Part shown: in pieces, positions 24,228 through 33,671 of the stretch
Position numbering within the stretch: the first letter of the stretch is position 1
Layout: every line of letters starts with the position of its first letter
NCBI RefSeq assembly: GCF_030816965.1
Contig: NZ_JAUSYQ010000002.1
Span: forward strand, 6,252,001-6,316,000
Origin: Streptomyces canus
GTDB lineage: Bacteria > Actinomycetota > Actinomycetes > Streptomycetales > Streptomycetaceae
Reading direction: 5' to 3'
DNA length: 64,000 bases
Made by a program: the position numbers and the translations under genes
Notes under the pieces: generated by a model
What the model saw: only the letters and a program-made list of their open reading frames with translations
What the model was told of the DNA's origin: nothing
The model's database searches: none

Positions 24228-26969
24228 GTGACCGGCATCCGTGTTCACGGGAGCCGGAAGGCCGGTGCGGGGCCGTTGCTGCTCGGGGTGCGGCATCACG
24301 GGCCCGGGTCGGCGCGGTCCGTGCGGGCGGCGTTGGACGCGGCTCGGCCCCGGGTCGTGCTGATCGAGGGGCCGCCCGAGGCCGACGCGTTGATCCCGCT
24401 GGCCGCCGAGGAGGACATGCGACCGCCGGTGGCCCTCCTCGCCCATGCCGTGGACGAGCCCGGCCGTTCGGCGTTCTGGCCGCTCGCCGAGTTCTCCCCG
24501 GAGTGGGTGGCGATCCGCTGGGCCCTGGACCACGAGGTCCCGGCCCGTTTCATCGACCTGCCGGCGACGCACACGTTGGCGTGGGGAAGGGACGAGGGGG
24601 ACGAAGGCCCGGCGGGCCGACCGGACGACCCAGTCGGCGAGATGCCGGAGGCGAGTCCGTCCGAGGCGCCGGGTGCGGAGGGCACGGACGGGACGGAGAC
24701 GACGGGTACCGAGCCCTCGGACGTTCACGGCACCGGCCCGTCCGGCGAGGACGCTGTGAAGGACGAGCCCGCCGCTCACGTAACCGCCGTCCGTGTCGAC
24801 CCGCTCGGTGTGCTCGCCGAGGCCGCCGGATACGACGATCCCGAGCGGTGGTGGGAGGACGTCGTGGAGCACCGGGGGACGGGACAGGGGGACGTGTTCG
24901 AGCCGTTCACCGTGCTGGAAGAGGCGATGGGGGTGCTGCGGGAGACGTACGGGACCGGCGGACATGACCGGGACCTCGTGCGCGAGGCGTACATGCGGCT
25001 CCAGGTGCGGGCGGCGCAGCGGGAGTTCGGGGAGGACGTGGCCGTGGTCTGCGGGGCCTGGCACGTGCCCGCGCTGCGGCGGAAGAGCACGGTCGCAGCC
25101 GACAAGGCGCTGTTGAAGGGGCTCCCCAAGGTCAAGGCGGACATGACGTGGGTGCCGTGGACGTACCGCAGGCTCTCGCGGCACAGCGGCTACGGCGCGG
25201 GGATCGAGTCGCCCGGCTGGTACGGGCACCTGTTCGGCGCACCGGACCGGCCCGTCGAGCGGTGGCTGACCAAGGTGGCGGGGCTGCTGCGGGACGAGGA
25301 CCGGATGGTGTCCTCGGCCCACGTCATCGAGGCCGTACGGCTGGCCGGGACGCTGGCGGCGATGCGCGGCCGCCCCCTGCCCGGCCTGAGCGAGACGACC
25401 GACGCGGTGCGGGCGGTGATGTGTGAGGGCTCGGACGTGCCGTTGGCGCTGGTGCACGACCGGCTGGTGGTGGGGGACGTCCTGGGGGAGGTGCCGCAGG
25501 CGGCACCCGCGGTGCCGTTGCAGCGCGACCTCGACTGGATCCAGCGGCGGCTTCGGCTCAAACCGGAGGCGTTGGAGCGGGAGTTGGAGCTCGATCTGCG
25601 CAAGGAGAACGACTCCGAGCGCAGCAGGCTGCTGCACCGGCTGCGGCTGTTGGGCGTGGCGTGGGGTGAGCCGGCGGCCTCACGGGGGAGCACGGGCACG
25701 TTCCGGGAGACATGGCGGTTGCGGTGGGAGCCGGAGTTGGCGGTGCGGGTCGCCGAGGCGGGGGTGTGGGGCACGACCGTGCTCGCCGCCGCGACGGCCA
25801 AGGCGGAGGCGGACGCCGTCTCCGCGCCGGGGCTCGCCGACGTCACCGCTCTCGCCGAGCGCTGTCTGCTGGCCGAACTCCCGGACGCCCTGCCCACGGT
25901 GATGCAGATCCTCGCCGACCGCGCCGCGCTGGACGCGGACGTCGGCCACCTCGCCCAGGCACTGCCGGCCCTCGTCCGTTCCCTGCGCTACGGCGATGTG
26001 CGCGGCACCGGCACCGGCGCCCTGACGGAGGTAGCCGCAGGCCTCGCCGAGCGGGTCTTCGTCGGCCTGCCTCCGGCCTGTGCCGCGCTGGACGCGGAGG
26101 CGGCGGAGGAGATGCGGCGTCATGTGGACGCGGTCCACGGGTCGGTGGGGCTGCTGGGCGAGGTGGCGGCCCCGGGACAGGACTCGCCGGGGGCTTCCGC
26201 GCAGGGGGGCGGTGACGGGAGTGGCCCCTCAGCGACCGTACCGGGGAAGGACGGCCAGAACGCCGCAACGGCCCTACCGGGGAAGGACGGCCAGAGCGCC
26301 ACCGCAACGGCCCCACCGGGACGGGGTCTTCCGGCTGCCACCGCCGTGCCCGCGCCGGACGACAGGGGAGATGTCCCGGCTTCGGTTCACCGCGGCCTCC
26401 GTGGCCGTTGGCAGGCCGTGCTCAAGGTGTTGTCCCTGCGGGACTCCGTGCCAGGCGTCATTCGGGGGCGGGCTGTGCGGCTGCTGCTGGACGACGGGCA
26501 GTTGGCGCAGGACGAGGCGGCGCGGCTCATGGGTCTCGTGCTGTCGCCGGGGACGGCGCCGGGGGACGCGGCCGCGTGGATCGAGGGTTTCGTCGGTGGT
26601 GGGTCCGGCGGCGGGATGCTTCTCGTGCACGACGAGCGGCTGCTCGGACTTGTAGACGCCTGGCTGACCGGGGTTCCGGCGGAGGCGTTCACCGATGTGC
26701 TGCCGCTGCTGCGGCGCACGTTCTCGGCGTACGAGCCGGGAGTACGCCGGACGCTGGGCGAACTGGTCCGGCGGGGGCCGGGACAGCGGGGAAGCGCGGC
26801 CGGGGCGGGGGGCAGGATACCGGGTTTCGGGGCCGACCTCGACGGCGACCGGGCGGACGCCGTGCTGCCGGTGATGCGGCTGCTGCTCGGCCTGGACGAC
26901 GACCACGACGACCACGACGACGATGCGGCGAACGCCGACGACAAGGACCTTGCGGGGGTGGCCGGATGA
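24228..26969 (+). CDS. DUF5682-family protein of the MoxR/VWA locus (TraB/EreA-like N-terminus)
   Basis: From the GTG at 24228, with GGGAG seven bases before it, the protein has 913 residues. GTG starts at 24210 and 23964 (behind a strong GGAGGGG tract) would add up to 88 Gly-rich residues, so the start is uncertain. The N-terminal part has LLLGVRHHGPGSA, VVLIEGPPEAD, ARFIDLPATH and, near residue 275, VVCGAWHVPAL. This GxxH...E...GAWH layout resembles TraB/ChaN/erythromycin-esterase-like folds, so a hydrolase or metal site is possible. The rest is helical, ending in an Asp/His-rich tail. It belongs with MoxR and VWA. Confidence 0.85.
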   Translation: MTGIRVHGSRKAGAGPLLLGVRHHGPGSARSVRAALDAARPRVVLIEGPPEADALIPLAAEEDMRPPVALLAHAVDEPGRSAFWPLAEFSPEWVAIRWALDHEVPARFIDLPATHTLAWGRDEGDEGPAGRPDDPVGEMPEASPSEAPGAEGTDGTETTGTEPSDVHGTGPSGEDAVKDEPAAHVTAVRVDPLGVLAEAAGYDDPERWWEDVVEHRGTGQGDVFEPFTVLEEAMGVLRETYGTGGHDRDLVREAYMRLQVRAAQREFGEDVAVVCGAWHVPALRRKSTVAADKALLKGLPKVKADMTWVPWTYRRLSRHSGYGAGIESPGWYGHLFGAPDRPVERWLTKVAGLLRDEDRMVSSAHVIEAVRLAGTLAAMRGRPLPGLSETTDAVRAVMCEGSDVPLALVHDRLVVGDVLGEVPQAAPAVPLQRDLDWIQRRLRLKPEALERELELDLRKENDSERSRLLHRLRLLGVAWGEPAASRGSTGTFRETWRLRWEPELAVRVAEAGVWGTTVLAAATAKAEADAVSAPGLADVTALAERCLLAELPDALPTVMQILADRAALDADVGHLAQALPALVRSLRYGDVRGTGTGALTEVAAGLAERVFVGLPPACAALDAEAAEEMRRHVDAVHGSVGLLGEVAAPGQDSPGASAQGGGDGSGPSATVPGKDGQNAATALPGKDGQSATATAPPGRGLPAATAVPAPDDRGDVPASVHRGLRGRWQAVLKVLSLRDSVPGVIRGRAVRLLLDDGQLAQDEAARLMGLVLSPGTAPGDAAAWIEGFVGGGSGGGMLLVHDERLLGLVDAWLTGVPAEAFTDVLPLLRRTFSAYEPGVRRTLGELVRRGPGQRGSAAGAGGRIPGFGADLDGDRADAVLPVMRLLLGLDDDHDDHDDDAANADDKDLAGVAG

Positions 26970-27151
26970 TGACCGAGGTATCGCGGACTTCGAGAGGCGG
27001 GGGCGACAGGACAGCCACCGCTGTCGGGGGCGGGGGCGGGCGCGGAGACGCGTCCGGGCACGGGGCCGGATCCCGGGCGAAGCACGGCCCGGTGACGAGC
27101 GTGGCGGTGGTCCCGCTCTGGGACCGGTTCCGGAGGGGAGCACGGGGATGA
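26966..27151 (+). CDS. Possible 61-residue coupled ORF between the DUF5682 and VWA genes
   Basis: The ATG at 26966 overlaps the DUF5682 stop (ATGA), and its own TGA at 27149-27151 overlaps the ATG of the VWA gene (ATGA again). The product is Gly/Arg/Ser-rich with no recognisable domain. Stop/start overlaps at both ends of so short an ORF are suggestive of translational coupling across an otherwise non-coding spacer. Confidence 0.35.
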   Translation: MMTEVSRTSRGGGDRTATAVGGGGGRGDASGHGAGSRAKHGPVTSVAVVPLWDRFRRGARG

Positions 27152-28614
27152 CGACCGAGCCGAACGACCTGACGACGCCGGAGACGACGGATCCGGCCAG
27201 GAGCCCGCGTCCGCGGATGAATCCAGCGCGGCATCCGACCAAGGGCCCGGCGTCGGCCCCGACCGCGAAGCCACCGACGCATCCCGTGCGGCATGCGACC
27301 GACGACCAGGCGAGGGATGCTGCGAAAGGTGCGGCCCCGGCCCCGGCGCTGGTTCCGGTTGACGCCCTCACAGCCTCCTCCTTCACTGCCCCCGCCCCCG
27401 CACCCGCTCCTGGCGTCTCCGCCTCTTCCCCGTCCACCTCTACCGCCCTTGCTTCTTCCTCCACAGCCCCCACCGACGAGCGGTTGCGGCGTTGGCGGCT
27501 TGTGCTGGGTGGGGAGGCGGCCGATGGGACCGGGTGCGTGCTCAGTGGGCAGGATGCCGCGATGGACGGGGCGTTGACCGCGCTCTACGGCAGGGGCGAC
27601 GGGAAGGGGCAGGCGGGGAAGGACCGTTCGGCGGGGCTCGGGGCCTCGGCGCCGTCCGTGGCGCGGTGGCTCGGGGACATCCGGACGTACTTCCCCTCCT
27701 CCGTCGTCCAGGTCATGCAGCGGGACGCCATCGATCGGCTCGGGTTGTCCACCCTGCTCCTCGAGCCGGAGATGCTGGAAGCGGTGGAGGCCGACGTGCA
27801 CCTGGTCGGCACGCTGCTGTCGCTCAACAAGGCGATGTCGGAGACGACGAAGGAGACGGCACGGGCCGTCGTGCGCAAGGTCGTCGAGGACCTGGAGGAG
27901 CGGCTCGCCACTCGCACCCGCGCCACGCTCACCGGTGCCCTCGACCGCAGCGCCCGGATCAGCCGGCCGCGCCACCACGACATCGACTGGAACCGCACGA
28001 TCTCGGCCAACCTCAAGCACTACCTCCCCGAGTACCGGACGATCGTGCCGGAGCGGCTGATCGGATACGGCCGGGCCTCCCGGTCGGTGAAGAAGGAGGT
28101 CGTCCTCTGCATCGACCAGTCGGGGTCGATGGCGGCGTCCGTCGTCTACGCGTCCGTGTTCGGGGCGGTACTGGCCTCCATGCGGTCGATCGACACGCGG
28201 CTCGTCGTCTTCGACACCGCGGTCGTCGACCTCACCGACCAGCTCGACGACCCGGTGGACGTGCTGTTCGGTACCCAGCTCGGCGGTGGCACGGACATCA
28301 ACCGGGCGCTGGCGTACTGCCAGTCGCAGATCACCCGGCCCGCGGAGACGGTGATGGTCCTGATCAGCGACCTCTACGAGGGCGGCATACGCAACGAGAT
28401 GCTCAAGCGGGTCGCGGCGATGAAGGCGTCCGGGGTGCAGTTCGTGACGTTGCTCGCGCTGTCGGACGAGGGGGCGCCCGCCTACGACCGGGAGCACGCT
28501 GCCGCGCTCGCCGCGCTGGGCGCACCGGCCTTCGCCTGCACTCCCGACCTGTTCCCGGAGGTGATGGCGGCGGCCATCGAGAAGCGGCCGCTTCCGATAC
28601 CCGACCCGGTGTGA
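27148..28614 (+). CDS. VWA-domain protein, partner of the MoxR ATPase
   Basis: A 488-residue cytoplasmic protein. A Pro/Ala/Thr-rich head (1-110) precedes a helical domain (about 110-310) and a C-terminal von Willebrand factor A domain with a complete metal-ion-dependent adhesion site: DQSGS (Asp323, Ser325, Ser327), Thr382 in GGGTDIN and Asp408 in ISDLYEGG. VWA proteins paired with MoxR deliver or hold clients of the ATPase. GGAGGGGAG lies before the ATG at 27148. It closes the three-gene plus-strand operon. Confidence 0.9.
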   Translation: MTTEPNDLTTPETTDPARSPRPRMNPARHPTKGPASAPTAKPPTHPVRHATDDQARDAAKGAAPAPALVPVDALTASSFTAPAPAPAPGVSASSPSTSTALASSSTAPTDERLRRWRLVLGGEAADGTGCVLSGQDAAMDGALTALYGRGDGKGQAGKDRSAGLGASAPSVARWLGDIRTYFPSSVVQVMQRDAIDRLGLSTLLLEPEMLEAVEADVHLVGTLLSLNKAMSETTKETARAVVRKVVEDLEERLATRTRATLTGALDRSARISRPRHHDIDWNRTISANLKHYLPEYRTIVPERLIGYGRASRSVKKEVVLCIDQSGSMAASVVYASVFGAVLASMRSIDTRLVVFDTAVVDLTDQLDDPVDVLFGTQLGGGTDINRALAYCQSQITRPAETVMVLISDLYEGGIRNEMLKRVAAMKASGVQFVTLLALSDEGAPAYDREHAAALAALGAPAFACTPDLFPEVMAAAIEKRPLPIPDPV

Positions 28615-28734
28615 ACCCGGGCCGCCCGTTGGTGATTTGTCGACCGGGTGACCTGTGACTTCGCCCAGCAAAACGGACATGACTACGCATCGGTAACAGG
28701 GGACTTGCGCGACCTCGGCCACCCCGTGCAAGGA

Positions 28735-28819
28735 TCGGCTTCTCCATTGTCTTCACCCTTCCCCACCGTGTCCCTTTCGCCTCTGGTCCGTCCCATTCCG
28801 TTTCGCTTCGTTCCGTCGC
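28735..28819 (+). promoter_or_regulatory. Polypyrimidine leader before an exported-protein gene
   Basis: About 85 bases between the VWA gene and the next start are strongly C/T-rich on the plus strand, then give way to AGGAAGG at 28820. If transcribed, this is an unstructured pyrimidine leader. No hairpin is seen. Confidence 0.4.
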
Positions 28820-28838
28820 AGGAAGGACCCGCCCCCTC

Positions 28839-29909
28839 TTGACCTGGTCAGCAGCCCGTCCCGGTACCGCGGTGCGCGTGCTGCGCGCGGCGGTCGTGCG
28901 GCGTGCGCTGCAAGTGGGGCTGCTGGTGGGCGGGTTGTTCGTGCTCGGTTTCCTCTGCGGGGCGCAGGCACATGCGGCCGACGGCACCGGGGCGTTGCCG
29001 GGGAAGGCGGCAGGTCAGCTGGTGCAACCGCCGGCAGAGCCGATGGCCAAGCACACGGCCACACCGACGGCCACCGCCACGCCCAAGGACACCGTCACAC
29101 CCAAGGACACCGTCACACCCGCATTCACGGACACGGCAAAGGGCAGTTCTCCCCAGCCCGTTGCCCCCAAGCCCGGCGCCGACGCTCCCGCCGAACCCGG
29201 CAAGAACGGCGGCTCGCTCACCGACGCCCTCACCGACGCCCTCACCCGCCCGGCCGACGACAAGGTTCTCCACCCGGTGACCGAGGACGTCGTCGGGGCC
29301 GTGGGCAACGGTGTCGTGCGGCCGGTCGGTGATCTGGTCGAGACGGTGACCACGGGGTTGACCGGGACGGTCGGGATACCGGCGGGGTCCACGCTGCCGG
29401 GGTGGCCGACGCTGCCGGCGTTCCCGGAGTCCCCGTCGTGGCCGACCCTGCCCACGGTGCCGGGTGTCCCGACGGTGCCGGTCCTGCCCGGGATCCCGGG
29501 CAGGACCCTGCCCGTGCCCGCGCCGGTCACCTCGGCGCCGCAGCCCCAGCCGGGTGATCACGCGGTGACGAGGCCGGCCGACGACGAGGGCTCCGCGGGC
29601 GACGGCGGCGTCTACGGGCCGCGGTTCGCCGGTCACGGCACCGTGACCGAGGCCGCCGTGCACTCCTCCGGCCACCGCACCACCACCTCCACCGCCCACG
29701 CGCCCGCGCACCAGGCGCCCTCCGACAACCAGGGCGGGGCCCTGGGCGGCAAGTCGGCAGTGGACAACGGCTCGTCGCGGCACGGCGACGCGCAGGCCGT
29801 CACCCTCGACGACCGGGCGCCGCAGCGGCTCGTGCCCGGTGCTGCCGCGAGCGTCGACGCGGCCGGGACCCGGGACAGGCACCGGGACATCCCCGTCTTC
29901 CCTGGCTAG
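28839..29909 (+). CDS. Exported Pro/Thr/Val-rich protein
   Basis: The TTG at 28839 gives 356 residues; a GTG at 28872 is possible. An N-terminal membrane segment (about 27-45) ends AQAHAADG, a likely signal-peptidase site. The mature part is disordered and low-complexity, with a Thr/Pro/Lys stretch (duplicated KDTVTP), a DALTDALT repeat and a central region VLHPVTEDVVGAVGNGV that resembles the repeats of the next gene. No sorting signal or enzyme motif is visible. It probably acts at the cell surface; the function is unknown. Confidence 0.7.
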   Translation: MTWSAARPGTAVRVLRAAVVRRALQVGLLVGGLFVLGFLCGAQAHAADGTGALPGKAAGQLVQPPAEPMAKHTATPTATATPKDTVTPKDTVTPAFTDTAKGSSPQPVAPKPGADAPAEPGKNGGSLTDALTDALTRPADDKVLHPVTEDVVGAVGNGVVRPVGDLVETVTTGLTGTVGIPAGSTLPGWPTLPAFPESPSWPTLPTVPGVPTVPVLPGIPGRTLPVPAPVTSAPQPQPGDHAVTRPADDEGSAGDGGVYGPRFAGHGTVTEAAVHSSGHRTTTSTAHAPAHQAPSDNQGGALGGKSAVDNGSSRHGDAQAVTLDDRAPQRLVPGAAASVDAAGTRDRHRDIPVFPG

Positions 29910-30084
29910 GGCAGGCCTTCCCCCGCCGCTGACCTGCCGCGCGGGGGCGGAACAGGTCTGCCCCAGCCGTTCGGAAACCCCCCAGATCTCCTTAGATCTC
30001 CGGACGGATCCCCCCTGGAGCCTCATGGCTCCGGATGTCCCCATGCCTCTCCAGGCCCCCAAGATCCAGGGATCTGACGCACTC

Positions 30085-32013
30085 ATGAACAAGAACATCC
30101 GCCGTTCCATCGTCATAGCCGCCGGTGTCACCGGTGCGTGGGCACTCGGTTCCGCCGTGGCCAGCGCGGACGAGCTCCCGGCCACCTCCCTCTCCGCGAC
30201 GGACACGGCGACGGACACGGCGTCCGACACCGCGTCCGACACGAAGACCACCGTCGGCGACACCCTCGCCACGGTCACCGACACCCTCGACGGCACGGTC
30301 GACGGCGTCGTCTCCGACGTCACCACCACCGTCGCCGACACCACCGGCACCGCGCGGAAGGCGACCGCCGACACCACCGAGCAGGCCAGCCGCCACGCAG
30401 ACACGAAGGTCACGGTCCCGCAGGTGTCCCAGGCAGCCGAGTCCAAGGCGTCCAAGGTGAAGGGCGCCGCGGCCATCCAGGGCGCGAAGGCGGCCCGGGT
30501 CGCGCAGGCCGAGGCGAAGGCCAACGCCGCGCAGGCCGCCGCCGTCAAGGCCTCCGACGTCGCCGCGCCCACCGCGCCGAGCACACCCACCGCCCCCCGG
30601 CACGACGTCGACTACCTCTTCGGCCCCCTCTCGGCCTTCGCCCCCGAGGTGGAGCGGGCCCTGGCCGGCGCCCAGACGAAGCTCCAGGGCGTCCAGTCGG
30701 CGGCGCGTTCTCAGGCGCAGGGCGTCGACGGCGTCGTACGGACGACCAAGCAGCACACCGTCGCGGGCGCGACCGGCGCCGCGCACGCCACGCTCGCCGG
30801 GGCGCAGGGCCGGATCGCCGGCGTCTCCGCCGCAGCCGGGGCCGAGGCCACCGCCGTCACCGACACCGCCGAGGCCACGGTCTCCTCCGTCCCGAGCCAC
30901 ATCACCGGCACGGTGGACGGCGTCCGTCGGCAGGCCGTCGGCACGGTCGGCGCCGTACAGCAGCAGGTCTTCGGCACCGTCGCGGGCGTCCCCGGGACCG
31001 TCACCCCCGTCGTCGACCGGTCGGTCGCCTCGGTCGTGCCGCCCGTCGTGACCGCCGCCGTGGACGGTGTGGTGCCGGTCGCCGCGCAGGCGGGGGACGG
31101 TGTCGTGCCGGTCGCCGAAGGGGTGGGGCCCGCCGTCGGGTGGACCGTGGCCGGGGTGACCCCGGTCGCCACCGGCGCGGTGGGAGGCGTGACGCCCGTC
31201 GCCGAAGGGGCTGTGGGCGGGGTCGCGCAGACCGCCGGGCACGCCGTGGGTGCCGCGACCGCGCTGGCGTACGGAGTCGTCGGGGACGTGTCCCCGGTCG
31301 CGGGCGGCACCGTCCAGGGCGTGCGGCCCGTCGTCGGCGGCGCGGTCGCCGGAGTCGGGGGGATCCAGCACGGCGTGGCCGCGTACGCCACCGGCACGGT
31401 CGCCGGCGTGCTCCCGGTCGTCGACGGAGTCGTCGCCGACGTGCCGCCCTACGCCACCGGCCTCGTCGGGCAGGTCACCCAGGACACCACCGACGCCGTG
31501 CTGCCCCCGGTCGTGAACACCGCGGTGCACGGCGTGGTGCCCGTCGCCGGGCAGGCCGTCGCGGACGCGACCACCCTGGCGTACGGCGTGACGCGGGACG
31601 TCCACCCCTTCGCGACCGGAGTCGTCGGCGACGTCGCGCCGCTCGCGTACGGCGTCGCCGGACACACCACGGACCTGGCGTACGGCGTCACGGGTGAGGT
31701 CCCGGCCTTCGCGCACGGTGTCACCGGGGCGGTCCAGCCGGTCGTCGACACCGTGACCCGGACGGTCGAGCCGGTCGCCGACAGTGCCACGACGCTGGCG
31801 TACGGCGTCGCGGGCGACGTCACGCCCTTCGCGTACGGCGTCGTCGGCGAGGCCGCTCCCGTCGTCGGGCAGGTCGGCCCCTTCGCCGGGGATCTGACCG
31901 GAACCGTGCAGGACACCGCCGGACCGCTCGCCGGGCACGCCGTCACCGGCGTCCAGGGCGTGGCCGAGTCCCTCACCCCGGGTGAGGCGCAGGAGATGCG
32001 GTACCGCGTCTGA
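30085..32013 (+). CDS. Exported protein with 11- and 18-residue repeats
   Basis: A 642-residue protein. MNKNIRRSIVIAAGVTGAW opens a signal peptide ending near AVASADE. Residues 35-190 are Thr/Ala/Asp-rich and helix-prone. From about residue 310 to the end the chain is a series of 11-residue blocks such as DVAPLAYGVAG, EVPAFAHGVTG and GVTPVATGAVG, with 18-residue (11+7) blocks inserted. Such 11/18 spacing keeps one face of a helix hydrophobic, as in apolipoprotein- or synuclein-type surface-binding helices, although the regular Gly and Pro argue for breaks. Function unknown. Confidence 0.8.
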   Translation: MNKNIRRSIVIAAGVTGAWALGSAVASADELPATSLSATDTATDTASDTASDTKTTVGDTLATVTDTLDGTVDGVVSDVTTTVADTTGTARKATADTTEQASRHADTKVTVPQVSQAAESKASKVKGAAAIQGAKAARVAQAEAKANAAQAAAVKASDVAAPTAPSTPTAPRHDVDYLFGPLSAFAPEVERALAGAQTKLQGVQSAARSQAQGVDGVVRTTKQHTVAGATGAAHATLAGAQGRIAGVSAAAGAEATAVTDTAEATVSSVPSHITGTVDGVRRQAVGTVGAVQQQVFGTVAGVPGTVTPVVDRSVASVVPPVVTAAVDGVVPVAAQAGDGVVPVAEGVGPAVGWTVAGVTPVATGAVGGVTPVAEGAVGGVAQTAGHAVGAATALAYGVVGDVSPVAGGTVQGVRPVVGGAVAGVGGIQHGVAAYATGTVAGVLPVVDGVVADVPPYATGLVGQVTQDTTDAVLPPVVNTAVHGVVPVAGQAVADATTLAYGVTRDVHPFATGVVGDVAPLAYGVAGHTTDLAYGVTGEVPAFAHGVTGAVQPVVDTVTRTVEPVADSATTLAYGVAGDVTPFAYGVVGEAAPVVGQVGPFAGDLTGTVQDTAGPLAGHAVTGVQGVAESLTPGEAQEMRYRV

Positions 32014-32033
32014 CCGTCCCCCGCCGAACGACT

Positions 32034-32095
32034 CCGTGAGGTGACGGGTCCCGGACGGCCGAAAGCCGTCGGTCTGTCCTGCCGGAACCTCACGG
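32034..32095 (+). terminator. Nested inverted repeat after the repeat-protein gene
   Basis: CCGTGAGGT (32034-32042) pairs with ACCTCACGG (32087-32095) and encloses a hairpin GACGGC-CGAAA-GCCGTC (32054-32070). It starts 20 bases after the stop at 32013. No T-tract follows. Confidence 0.55.
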
Positions 32096-32165
32096 ACGGG
32101 GCGAAGCGGTCCCCATTGGGGTGGGGATCGACCGCCCGGGCCCCTCGAAGAAGGGGCTGCACAAG

Positions 32166-32201
32166 GGGCCTCACCGGGTCGACCCCACCCCGGTGAGGCC
32201 C
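32166..32201 (+). terminator. Strong hairpin between the repeat-protein gene and sucC
   Basis: A perfect 13-bp stem (GGGCCTCACCGGG, 32166-32178, with its complement at 32189-32201) and a 10-nt loop. The stem is stable enough to end or insulate transcription before the sucCD promoter. The rest of the 458-bp gap (32202-32471) is presumed promoter DNA; I could not choose a promoter confidently. Confidence 0.6.
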
Positions 32202-32471
32202 TTCCCCATGCCTCGTGGAAGCGTCCCGGTGCCCTCACACGCGGCACGCCGTGCCAGTGAGCGCGGCATCATGTGACAGGTATCACCGCTCAGGTGTGAC
32301 CCTCGATTTAGGGGCCTCCCGCAAGCAGCGATAACCTGCGAGACGGACATGCCGCGCGCTCGGACACCGTGTGCGCCTCCCTTGTGACAGACACGGTCGG
32401 ACGTCACGTTGCCCTCGCGGCACGCCCACGCAGACAACGAACCGCGAGATCACTGATAGGGACGGAAGCGC

Positions 32472-33650
32472 GTGGACCTGTTCGAGTACCAGGCGAGGGA
32501 CCTCTTCGCCAAGCACGATGTACCGGTGCTGGCCGGTGAAGTCATCGACACGCCTGAGGCGGCCCGCGCAGCCACCGAGCGCCTCGGTGGCAAGTCCGTC
32601 GTCAAGGCCCAGGTGAAGGTCGGCGGCCGTGGCAAGGCCGGTGGCGTCAAGCTCGCCGCCTCCGCCGACGAGGCGGTCGAGCATGCGACCAACATCCTCG
32701 GCATGGACATCAAGGGCCACACGGTCCACAAGGTGATGATCGCCGAGACGGCTCCGGAGATCGTGGAGGAGTACTACGTCTCCTTCCTCCTCGACCGTGC
32801 CAACCGCACCTTCCTCTCCATCGCGTCCGTCGAGGGCGGCATGGAGATCGAGGAGGTGGCGGAGACCCGCCCCGAGGCCGTCGCCAAGACGCCGATCGAC
32901 GCCAACGTGGGTGTGACCCCCGAGGTCGCCCGCCAGATCGTCCAGGCCGCGAACTTCCCGGCCGAGGTCGCCGACAAGGTCGAGAACGTCCTGGTCACCC
33001 TGTGGAAGACCTTCATCGAGGAGGACGCCCTCCTCGTCGAGGTCAACCCTCTGGCCAAGGTCGCCTCCGGTGACGTCCTCGCCCTGGACGGCAAGGTCTC
33101 TCTCGACGAGAACGCCGAGTTCCGTCAGCCGGGCCACGAGGCCCTCCAGGACAAGGACGCGGCCAACCCGCTCGAGGCCGCCGCCAAGGAGAAGAACCTC
33201 AACTACGTCAAGCTCGACGGCGAGGTCGGCATCATCGGCAACGGCGCGGGTCTCGTCATGAGCACCCTGGACGTCGTCGCGTACGCCGGTGAGGCGCACG
33301 GCGGCGTCAAGCCCGCCAACTTCCTCGACATCGGCGGCGGCGCGTCCGCGGCCGTGATGGCGAACGGCCTGGAGATCATCCTGGGCGACCCCGACGTCAA
33401 GTCGGTCTTCGTCAACGTCTTCGGCGGCATCACCGCATGCGACGAGGTCGCCAACGGCATCGTGCAGGCGCTGCAGCTGCTCGCGGACAAGGGCGAGGAA
33501 GTCACCAAGCCCCTCGTCGTCCGCCTCGACGGCAACAACGCCGAGCTGGGTCGCAAGATCCTCTCCGACGCCAACCACCCGCTGGTGCAGCGCGTGGACA
33601 CCATGGACGGCGCGGCCGACAAGGCCGCCGAGCTCGCGGCTGCGAAGTAA
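32472..33650 (+). CDS. sucC: Succinyl-CoA ligase, beta subunit
   Basis: A 392-residue ATP-grasp subunit of succinyl-CoA synthetase, which makes ATP or GTP from succinyl-CoA in the TCA cycle with the alpha subunit. It starts [15 protein letters not shown] from a GTG behind [26 protein letters not shown] and the conserved GIVQALQ and [15 protein letters not shown] stretches are clear, and length matches the family. sucD follows after 21 bp. Confidence 0.97.
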   Translation: MDLFEYQARDLFAKHDVPVLAGEVIDTPEAARAATERLGGKSVVKAQVKVGGRGKAGGVKLAASADEAVEHATNILGMDIKGHTVHKVMIAETAPEIVEEYYVSFLLDRANRTFLSIASVEGGMEIEEVAETRPEAVAKTPIDANVGVTPEVARQIVQAANFPAEVADKVENVLVTLWKTFIEEDALLVEVNPLAKVASGDVLALDGKVSLDENAEFRQPGHEALQDKDAANPLEAAAKEKNLNYVKLDGEVGIIGNGAGLVMSTLDVVAYAGEAHGGVKPANFLDIGGGASAAVMANGLEIILGDPDVKSVFVNVFGGITACDEVANGIVQALQLLADKGEEVTKPLVVRLDGNNAELGRKILSDANHPLVQRVDTMDGAADKAAELAAAK

Positions 33651-33671
33651 GGAAGAGGGACAGATACAGCC

